A stretch of 64,000 nucleotides of DNA from Loxodes magnus (lineage: Eukaryota; Ciliophora; Karyorelictea; Loxodida; Loxodidae), in contig CAMPDV010002364.1 of NCBI GenBank assembly GCA_946699065.1, positions 1 through 64,000 on the forward strand, read 5' to 3'. The notes under the pieces were generated by a model that worked only from the letters and a program-made list of their open reading frames with translations, ran no database searches and had not been told where the DNA came from. A program made the translations under genes and the position numbers. Of the stretch, positions 57,101 through 64,000 are shown piece after piece. Positions within the stretch are counted from its first letter, which is position 1. Every line of letters starts with the position of its first letter.

Positions 57101-57238
57101 ACGGTGAGACTATGGGACGTCAAGACAGGTACCTGTAAGACCATGAGTGGTCACACTAGTTATGTATTATCTGTGGCTATATCCAGTGATTCAGAGTTCA
57201 TCGTATCGGGAATTTGAGATTAGACGGTGAGACTATGG
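11591..57238 (+). CDS. Giant WD40-repeat protein, main frame block F (about 371 units)
   Basis: This is the core of the window: one phase is kept from 11591 to 57238 without a frame-breaking indel. If TAG and TAA are sense, it is open from 11591 to 57214, which is 15,208 codons. If only TAG is sense, one TAA at 32738-32740 divides it into 7,049 and 8,158 codons. All units have the same 41-residue WD40 core, so the product would hold dozens of propeller-sized sets. No signal peptide, membrane segment, catalytic domain or linker interrupts it. TAG codons occupy only slots 5 and 25. Rare changes include T34I (near 14078), an Ile-Pro pair (near 39099), T3I (near 40428) and KKGN for KTGT (near 37446 and 38061). 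The block ends in a degenerate unit with TGA (57215-57217) and a missing G near 57238. Function beyond a binding scaffold is unknown. Confidence 0.65.
12278..13561 (+). repeat. Dispersed duplicate segment with SVSAD units, copy 1
   Basis: Two units read SVSAD (GGA to GTA at residue 21, near 13051 and 13174), each followed by TAG in slot 25. The same pair recurs 22,263 bases (181 units) away. The TAG spacing around them is the same in both places, and a few residues differ. Confidence 0.75.
14640..19520 (+). repeat. Large segmental duplication within the array, copy 2
   Basis: This is the second copy of 7882-12140, with a 615-base (five-unit) insertion between about 16400 and 17040. It lacks the 7-base deletion of copy 1, so that deletion is either later than the duplication or a sequence error. 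The inserted part has HTN-TAG and HTD-TAG units. Confidence 0.8.
22830..27010 (+). repeat. 34-unit imperfect duplication, copy 1
   Basis: The TAG-bounded segment starts at 23225, 23525, 24755, 25739 and 26600 recur exactly 4,182 bases (34 x 123) later. The segments beginning at 23525 and 25739 are identical in sequence to their partners at protein level. Those at 23225 and 24755 differ in a few units. The TGTRK marker (23186) recurs at 27368. Confidence 0.8.
27011..31190 (+). repeat. 34-unit imperfect duplication, copy 2
   Basis: This abuts copy 1. A unit near 26896 reads HKHYVSS where its partner near 31078 reads HKHYVLS, so the exchange point probably lies close to it. Inside are seven-unit sub-repeats (861 bases), for example 29921 to 30782. 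Confidence 0.75.
32738..32740 (+). other. Only in-phase TAA of the array, in Tyr slot 23
   Basis: The bases read GGA AGT TAA GAT TAT, where other units have GGA AGT TAT GAT. It is the single TAA found in phase in about 520 units and falls in a Tyr slot, like all the TAGs. It is either a sense codon (UAR reassigned together), a real stop, or a base error. Confidence 0.8.
34541..35824 (+). repeat. Dispersed duplicate segment with SVSAD units, copy 2
   Basis: This is the partner of 12278-13561 at an offset of exactly 181 units. SVSAD units lie near 35314 and 35437. Differences include HTNYVL for DHTSYVS and HTHYVS for HTSYVS, so the copies have had time, or exchange, to diverge. Confidence 0.75.
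41237..43573 (+). repeat. Higher-order repeat, 19 units, copy 1
   Basis: The pattern of variants and TAGs from 41237 repeats 2,337 bases (19 x 123) later. The TAG-bounded segments of 203, 101, 78 and 180 codons follow in the same order and encode the same residues. Identity lasts about 2.26 kb and then breaks at a G/D difference at residue 1, in the last unit of the copy. Confidence 0.85.
43574..45910 (+). repeat. Higher-order repeat, 19 units, copy 2
   Basis: This directly abuts copy 1 and shares its TAG pattern and variants, including the IISGS unit near 44040 and R28I near 43822. Abutting copies at a whole-unit offset are the expected product of unequal crossing-over. A shorter related set restarts at 46280 and 48125. 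Confidence 0.85.
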
Positions 57239-57345
57239 ACGTCAAGACAGGTACCTGTAAGACCATGAGTGGTCACACTAGTTGTGTATATGCTGTGGCT
57301 ATATCCAGTGATTCAGAGTTCATCGTATCGGGAAGTTATGATTAG
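57209..57345 (+). pseudogene. Degenerate WD40 unit with TGA and one-base loss
   Basis: The unit reads GGA ATT TGA GAT TAG where GGA AGT GGA GAT is expected. It then lacks one G in CTATGGAC, and its next half reads HTSCVYAVA instead of HTSYVSSVA. The inverted copy near 62521-62610 keeps the same substitutions but has the G and lacks a different one. The substitutions are thus real and the indels are not consistent between arms. Confidence 0.65.
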
Positions 57346-59904
57346 ACGGTGAGACTATGGGACGTCAAGACAGGTACCTGTAAGACCATGAGTGATCACA
57401 CTAGTTTTGTAAGATCTGTGGCTATATCCAGTGATTCAGAGTTCATCGTATCGGGAAGTTATGATTATACTGTGAGACTATGGGACGTCAAGACAGGTAC
57501 CTGTAAGACCATGAGTGGTCACACTAATTAGGTATTATCTGTGGCTATATCCAGTGATTCAGAGTTCATCGTATCGGGAAGTTATGATTATACGGTGAGA
57601 CTATGGGACGTCAAGACAGGTACCTGTAAGACCATGAGTGATCACACTAGTTATGTATTATCTGTGGCTATATCCAGTGATTCAGAGTTCATCGTATCGG
57701 GAAGTTATGATTATACTGTGAGACTATGGGACGTCAAGACAGGTACCTGTAAGACCATGAGTGATCACACTAGTTTTGTAAGATCTGTGGCTATATCCAG
57801 TGATTCAGAGTTCATCGTATCGGGAAGTTATGATTATACGGTGAGACTATGGGACGTCAAGACAGGTACCTGTAAGACCATGAGTGGTCACACTAGTTAT
57901 GTATCATCTGTGGCTATATCCAGTGATTCAGAGTTCATCGTATCGGGAAGTTATGATTAGACGGTGAGACTATGGGACGTCAAGACAGGTACCTGTAAGA
58001 CCATGAGTGGTCACACTAGTTATGTATCATCTGTGGCTATATCCAGTGATTCAGAGTTCATCGTATCGGGAAGTTATGATTATACGGTGAGACTATGGGA
58101 CGTCAAGACAGGTACCTGTAAGACCATGAGTGGTCACACTAGTTATGTATCATCTGTGGCTATATCCAGTGATTCAGAGTTCATCGTATCGGGAAGTTAT
58201 GATTATACGGTGAGACTATGGGACGTCAAGACAGGTACCTGTAAGACCATGAGTGATCACACTAGTTATGTATCATCTGTGGCTATATCCAGTGATTCAG
58301 AGTTCATCGTATCGGGAAGTTATGATTATACTGTGAGACTATGGGACGTCAAGACAGGTACCTGTAAGACCATGAGTGATCACACTAGTTATGTATTATC
58401 TGTGGCTATATCCAGTGATTCAGAGTTCATCGTATCGGGAAGTTATGATTATACTGTGAGACTATGGGACGTCAAGACAGGTACCTGTAAGACCATGAGT
58501 GGTCACACTAATTAGGTATTATCTGTGGCTATATCCAGTGATTCAGAGTTCATCGTATCGGGAAGTTATGATTATACGGTGAGACTATGGGACGTCAAGA
58601 CAGGTACCTGTAAGACCATGAGTGGTCACACTAGTTATGTATCATCTGTGGCTATATCCAGTGATTCAGAGTTCATCGTATCGGGAAGTTATGATTATAC
58701 GGTGAGACTATGGGACGTCAAGACAGGTACCTGTAAGACCATGAGTGATCACACTAGTTATGTATCATCTGTGGCTATATCCAGTGATTCAGAGTTCATC
58801 GTATCGGGAAGTTATGATTATACTGTGAGACTATGGGACGTCAAGACAGGTACCTGTAAGACCATGAGTGATCACACTAGTTATGTATTATCTGTGGCTA
58901 TATCCAGTGATTCAGAGTTCATCGTATCGGGAAGTTATGATTATACTGTGAGACTATGGGACGTCAAGACAGGTACCTGTAAGACCATGAGTGGTCACAC
59001 TAATTAGGTATTATCTGTGGCTATATCCAGTGATTCAGAGTTCATCGTATCGGGAAGTTATGATTATACGGTGATACTATGGGACGTCAAGACAGGTACC
59101 TGTAAGACCATGAGTGGTCACACTAGTTATGTATCATCTGTGGCTATATCCAGTGATTCAGAGTTCATCGTATCGGGAAGTTATGATTATACGGTGATAC
59201 TATGGGACGTCAAGACAGGTACCTGTAAGACCATGAGTGGTCACACTAGTTATGTATTATCTGTGGCTATATCCAGTGATTCAGAGTTCATCGTATCGGG
59301 AAGTTATGATTATACGGTGAGACTATGGGACGTCAAGACAGGTACCTGTAAGACCATGAGTGGTCACACTAATTAGGTATTATCTGTGGCTATATCCAGT
59401 GATTCAGAGTTCATCGTATCGGGAAGTTATGATTATACGGTGATACTATGGGACGTCAAGACAGGTACCTGTAAGACCATGAGTGGTCACACTAGTTATG
59501 TATCATCTGTGGCTATATCCAGTGATTCAGAGTTCATCGTATCGGGAAGTTATGATTAGACGGTGAGACTATGGGACGTCAAGACAGGTACCTGTAAGAC
59601 CATGAGTGGTCACACTAGTTATGTATCATCTGTGGCTATATCCAGTGATTCAGAGTTCATCGTATCGGGAAGTTATGATTATACGGTGAGACTATGGGAC
59701 GTCAAGACAGGTACCTGTAAGACCATGAGTGATCACACTAGTTATGTATCATCTGTGGCTATATCCAGTGATTCAGAGTTCATCGTATCGGGAAGTTATG
59801 ATTATACTGTGAGACTATGGGACGTCAAGACAGGTACCTGTAAGACCATGAGTGATCACACTAGTTATGTATTATCTGTGGCTATATCCAGTGATTCAGA
59901 GTTC
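57239..59904 (+). CDS. Giant WD40-repeat protein, frame block G up to the palindrome centre
   Basis: About 22 units continue the array after the missing G near 57238. The first units are the most diverged of the window: HTSCVYAVA near 57283 and HTSFVRSVA near 57400 and 57771. After about 57850 the units return to the usual consensus. TAGs persist in both slots. The frame runs into the inversion point at 59904. Beyond it the + strand reads antisense repeat ([11 protein letters not shown]) and meets TAA at 59950-59952, so the C-terminus implied there is a junction product and not a natural end. The same units recur inverted on the other side. Confidence 0.55.
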
Positions 59905-59912
59905 GATACGAT
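59905..59912. other. 8-bp spacer at the palindrome centre
   Basis: The bases GATACGAT separate GATTCAGAGTTC on the left from its reverse complement GAACTCTGAATC on the right. The spacer continues the antisense repeat, where GATACGATGAACTC is normal, so the right arm overlaps into it. The left arm stops eight bases earlier, within the Phe17-Ile18 codons. Confidence 0.95.
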
Positions 59913-62900
59913 GAACTCTGAATCACTGGATATAGCCACAGATAATACATAACTAGTGTGATCACTCATGGTCTTACAGGTACCTGTCTTGACGTCCCAT
60001 AGTCTCACAGTATAATCATAACTTCCCGATACGATGAACTCTGAATCACTGGATATAGCCACAGATGATACATAACTAGTGTGATCACTCATGGTCTTAC
60101 AGGTACCTGTCTTGACGTCCCATAGTCTCACCGTATAATCATAACTTCCCGATACGATGAACTCTGAATCACTGGATATAGCCACAGATGATACATAACT
60201 AGTGTGACCACTCATGGTCTTACAGGTACCTGTCTTGACGTCCCATAGTCTCACCGTCTAATCATAACTTCCCGATACGATGAACTCTGAATCACTGGAT
60301 ATAGCCACAGATGATACATAACTAGTGTGACCACTCATGGTCTTACAGGTACCTGTCTTGACGTCCCATAGTATCACCGTATAATCATAACTTCCCGATA
60401 CGATGAACTCTGAATCACTGGATATAGCCACAGATAATACCTAATTAGTGTGACCACTCATGGTCTTACAGGTACCTGTCTTGACGTCCCATAGTCTCAC
60501 CGTATAATCATAACTTCCCGATACGATGAACTCTGAATCACTGGATATAGCCACAGATAATACATAACTAGTGTGACCACTCATGGTCTTACAGGTACCT
60601 GTCTTGACGTCCCATAGTATCACCGTATAATCATAACTTCCCGATACGATGAACTCTGAATCACTGGATATAGCCACAGATGATACATAACTAGTGTGAC
60701 CACTCATGGTCTTACAGGTACCTGTCTTGACGTCCCATAGTATCACCGTATAATCATAACTTCCCGATACGATGAACTCTGAATCACTGGATATAGCCAC
60801 AGATAATACCTAATTAGTGTGACCACTCATGGTCTTACAGGTACCTGTCTTGACGTCCCATAGTCTCACAGTATAATCATAACTTCCCGATACGATGAAC
60901 TCTGAATCACTGGATATAGCCACAGATAATACATAACTAGTGTGATCACTCATGGTCTTACAGGTACCTGTCTTGACGTCCCATAGTCTCACAGTATAAT
61001 CATAACTTCCCGATACGATGAACTCTGAATCACTGGATATAGCCACAGATGATACATAACTAGTGTGATCACTCATGGTCTTACAGGTACCTGTCTTGAC
61101 GTCCCATAGTCTCACCGTATAATCATAACTTCCCGATACGATGAACTCTGAATCACTGGATATAGCCACAGATGATACATAACTAGTGTGACCACTCATG
61201 GTCTTACAGGTACCTGTCTTGACGTCCCATAGTCTCACCGTATAATCATAACTTCCCGATACGATGAACTCTGAATCACTGGATATAGCCACAGATAATA
61301 CCTAATTAGTGTGACCACTCATGGTCTTACAGGTACCTGTCTTGACGTCCCATAGTCTCACAGTATAATCATAACTTCCCGATACGATGAACTCTGAATC
61401 ACTGGATATAGCCACAGATAATACATAACTAGTTGTGATCACTCATGGTCTTACAGGTACCTGTCTTGACGTCCCATAGTCTCACAGTATAATCATAACT
61501 TCCCGATACGATGAACTCTGAATCACTGGATATAGCCACAGATGATACATAACTAGGTGTGATCACTCATGGTCTTACAGGTACCTGTCTTGACGTCCCA
61601 TAGTCTCACCGTATAATCATAACTTCCCGATACGATGAACTCTGAATCACTGGATATAGCCACAGATGATACATAACTAGTGTGACCACTCATGGTCTTA
61701 CAGGTACCTGTCTTGACGTCCCATAGTCTCACCGTATAATCATAACTTCCCGATACGATGAACTCTGAATCACTGGATATAGCCACAGATGATACATAAC
61801 TAGTGTGACCACTCATGGTCTTACAGGTACCTGTCTTGACGTCCCATAGTCTCACCGTCTAATCATAACTTCCCGATACGATGAACTCTGAATCACTGGA
61901 TATAGCCACAGATGATACATAACTAGTGTGACCACTCATGGTCTTACAGGTACCTGTCTTGACGTCCCATAGTCTCACCGTATAATCATAACTTCCCGAT
62001 ACGATGAACTCTGAATCACTGGATATAGCCACAGATCTTACAAAACTAGTGTGATCACTCATGGTCTTACAGGTACCTGTCTTGACGTCCCATAGTCTCA
62101 CAGTATAATCATAACTTCCCGATACGATGAACTCTGAATCACTGGATATAGCCACAGATAATACATAACTAGTGTGATCACTCATGGTCTTACAGGTACC
62201 TGTCTTGACGTCCCATAGTCTCACCGTATAATCATAACTTCCCGATACGATGAACTCTGAATCACTGGATATAGCCACAGATAATACCTAATTAGTGTGA
62301 CCACTCATGGTCTTACAGGTACCTGTCTTGACGTCCCATAGTCTCACAGTATAATCATAACTTCCCGATACGATGAACTCTGAATCACTGGATATAGCCA
62401 CAGATCTTACAAAACTAGTGTGATCACTCATGGTCTTACAGGTACCTGTCTTGACGTCCCATAGTCTCACCGTCTAATCATAACTTCCCGATACGATGAA
62501 CTCTGAATCACTGGATATAGCCACAGCATATACACAACTAGTGTGACCACTCATGGTCTTACAGGTACCTGTCTTGACGTCCCATAGTCTCACCGTCTAA
62601 TCTCAAATTCCGATACGATGAACTCTGAATCACTGGATATAGCCACAGATAATACATAACTAGTGTGACCACTCATGGTCTTACAGGTACCTGTCTTGAC
62701 GTCCCATAGTCTCACCGTCTTATCATAACTTCCCGATACGATGAACTCTGAATCACTGGATATAGCCACAGATGATACATAACTAGTGTGACCACTCATG
62801 GTCTTACAGGTACCTGTCTTGACGTCCCATAGTCTCACCGTCTAATCATAACTTCCCGATACGATGAACTCTGAATCACTGGATATAGCCACAGATAATA

Positions 62901-64000
62901 CCTAATTAGTGTGACCACTCATGGTCTTACAGGTACCTGTCTTGACGTCCCATAGTCTCACCGTATAATCTGCACTTCCCGATACGATGAACTCTGAATC
63001 ACTGGATATAGCCACAGATAATACCTAATTAGTGTGACCACTCATGGTCTTACAGGTACCTGTCTTGACGTCCCATAGTCTCACCGTATAATCATAACTT
63101 CCGATACGATGAACTCTGAATCACTGGATATGGCCACAGATAATACCTAATTAGTGTGACCACTCATGGTCTTACAGGTACCTGTCTTGACGTCCCATAG
63201 TCTCACCGTATAATCATAACTTCCCGATATGATGAACTCTGAATCACTGGATATAGCCACAGATGATACATAACTAGTGTGATCACTCATGGTCTTACAG
63301 GTACCTGTCTTGACGTCCCATAGTCTCACCGTATAATCATAACTTCCCGATACGATGAACTCTGAATCACTGGATATAGCCACAGATGATACATAACTAG
63401 TGTGACCACTCATGGTCTTACAGGTACCTGTCTTGACGTCCCATAGTCTCACCGTATAATCATAACTTCCCGATACGATGAACTCTGAATCACTGGATAT
63501 AGCCACAGATGATACATAACTAGTGTGACCACTCATGGTCTTACAGGTACCTGTCTTGACGTCCCATAGTCTCACAGTATAATCATAACTTCCCGATACG
63601 ATGAACTCTGAATCACTGGATATAGCCACAGATGATACATAACTAGTGTGATCACTCATGGTCTTACAGGTACCTGTCTTGACGTCCCATAGTATCACCG
63701 TATAATCATAACTTCCCGATACGATGAACTCTGAATCACTGGATATAGCCACAGATAATACCTAATTAGTGTGACCACTCATGGTCTTACAGGTACCTGT
63801 CTTGACGTCCCATAGTCTCACCGTCTTATCATAACTTCCCGATACGATGAACTCTGAATCACTGGATATAGCCACAGATAATACATAATGTGTGTGATCA
63901 CTCATGGTCTTACAGGTACCTGTCTTGACGTCCCATAGTCTCACCGTATAATCATAACTTCCCGATACGATGAACTCTGAATCACTGGATATAGCCACAG
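59913..64000 (-). CDS. WD40-repeat protein on the inverted arm, with several frame breaks
   Basis: On the - strand the same 41-residue units run from 64000 down to 59913, in the same order of variants as the + strand from 55818 to 59904. The frame breaks at a missing C near 63101, a missing C near 62610, an extra G near 61556 and an extra T near 61433. None of these is present at the mirrored + positions. One standard-code end there reads EFEIRR, which is a shifted reading of the degenerate unit. TAG codons again fall only in slots 5 and 25. I infer that this is a lower-quality copy of the other arm and not a second gene. Confidence 0.5.
59913..64000 (-). repeat. Right arm of long inverted repeat
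   Basis: This arm mirrors 55818-59904 and reaches the window edge, so its full length is unknown. Indels relative to the left arm are an extra T near 61433, an extra G near 61556, a G present near 62583 that is missing on the left, a missing C near 62610 and a missing C near 63101. Most fall in or beside short homopolymers. Confidence 0.95.

Larger units (their letters stand above)
1..59904 (+). repeat. Tandem array of 123-bp WD40-coding units (about 487 copies)
   Basis: Every 123 bases the sequence returns to the same unit, with only a handful of substitutions per copy. The landmarks GGTACC, GACGTC and CTATGGGAC recur once in nearly every unit. One unit encodes 41 residues with the WD40 hallmarks: a GH dipeptide (1-2), an SxD turn (22-24), and WD (30-31) 28 residues after GH. 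The His, Ser, Asp and Trp of the structural tetrad are all present. Two codon slots are either TAT or TAG. Phase is lost only at about 1196, 2549, 3042, 3904, 11587 and 57238. Such uniformity over 60 kb implies very recent amplification or continuous homogenisation by unequal exchange or gene conversion. Copy number in the real genome may differ because arrays of this kind assemble poorly. Confidence 0.97.
55818..59904 (+). repeat. Left arm of long inverted repeat
   Basis: Base p in this arm pairs with about 119817 minus p in the right arm. The order of variants, the TAG positions, two SYDKT units, the degenerate unit at about 57209-57345 and the FVR units all match. This is therefore a copy of this exact piece and not just more of the array. 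I saw no base substitution between the arms, only single-base indels. Confidence 0.95.

Noticed and set aside
57215-57217. TGA as the natural end of the protein
   Set aside because: It sits in a degenerate unit next to a one-base loss, and in-phase WD40 units continue after it. It could still be a real stop, but nothing like a 3' end follows.
1-59904. Some 94 separate small bacterial genes starting at GTG
   Set aside because: Each apparent start is just the first GTG (or GTG of VAIS) after a TAG inside the same repeat. No ribosome-binding site, spacing or promoter differs from the surrounding units.
1-59904. Diversity-generating retroelement target
   Set aside because: Variable bases are not mainly adenines (changes include GGT/GAT, TCA/TTA, TAT/TAG and AGA/ATA). 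No template repeat or reverse transcriptase is in the window.
1-59904. Introns in each unit (CTGTAAG as donor, TCCAG or TTCAG as acceptor)
   Set aside because: The complete unit, including these parts, encodes the WD40 fold, so cutting them out would destroy the GH-to-WD core.
1-59904. Plain non-coding satellite DNA
   Set aside because: Phase is kept for 45 kb in block F, length changes there are whole units, and stop codons are confined to three Tyr slots apart from one TGA in a degenerate unit. A decayed minisatellite remains possible but explains these points less well.
59890-59928. Rho-independent terminator hairpin at the palindrome centre
   Set aside because: The symmetry extends over more than 4 kb, there is no T-run, and the sequence is ordinary repeat on both sides.
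59905-59952. Natural C-terminus [11 protein letters not shown] ending at TAA 59950
   Set aside because: The residues are the antisense reading of the inverted repeat just past the palindrome centre, so this is a junction product.
1-64000. CRISPR array
   Set aside because: The repeats are 123 bp and directly adjacent, with no unique spacers, and they encode a recognisable WD40 motif.

Overview
The whole window is one thing: a tandem array of a 123-bp unit that encodes one 41-residue WD40 (beta-propeller) repeat. About 487 near-identical units run on the + strand from base 1 to 59904. An 8-bp spacer follows (59905-59912), and then about 33 units run on the - strand to base 64000. No other gene, RNA gene, transposon, CRISPR array, promoter or terminator could be supported. 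No N- or C-terminal flanking domain is visible either, so the gene(s) start and end outside the window or are hidden by the assembly.

Unit layout, numbering Gly of the GH dipeptide as 1: [10 protein letters not shown] (1-10), ISSDSEF (11-17), [14 protein letters not shown] (18-31), [10 protein letters not shown] (32-41). Most variation sits at residues 1 (G/D), 4 (S/H/N/D), 5 (Tyr or TAG), 7 (S/L), 19 (V/I), 23 (Y/G/A), 25 (Tyr, TAG or, rarely, Lys) and 28 (R/I). Common silent differences are few (ACG/ACT, GCT/GCC). The units are therefore very young or strongly homogenised, yet most of their variant sites change an amino acid.

Read with the standard code, the array is broken into about 94 + strand pieces by more than 100 in-frame TAG codons. 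These TAGs fall in only two codon slots (5 and 25), both of which are otherwise TAT (Tyr). One lone TAA falls in the third Tyr slot (23). Other codons one step from a stop (Trp, Cys, Glu, Lys, Arg, Gly, several Ser) stay intact across about 500 units, apart from one TGA in a degenerate unit. The simplest reading is that TAG is a sense codon here: Gln by family consensus, with Tyr or Glu as alternatives. A single frame then runs from 11591 to 57214 (15,208 codons if TAA is also sense). That points to a eukaryotic microbe with a reassigned nuclear code, such as some ciliates, hexamitid diplomonads, oxymonads or dasycladacean algae. The lineage cannot be fixed from this window. A decaying minisatellite that spreads stops by gene conversion is the competing explanation.

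Layout: 1-11590 holds five frame-breaking indels in an otherwise regular array. 11591-57238 is one continuous phase with nested higher-order duplications at offsets that are whole multiples of 123 bp (19, 34, 55/60 and 181 units). 57200-57800 contains the most diverged units. 55818-59904 is repeated in inverted orientation at 59913-64000, including the diverged units, and every mismatch I found between the arms is a single-base indel. That pattern suggests a fold-back long-read or assembly artefact at a contig end, although a real palindrome cannot be excluded.
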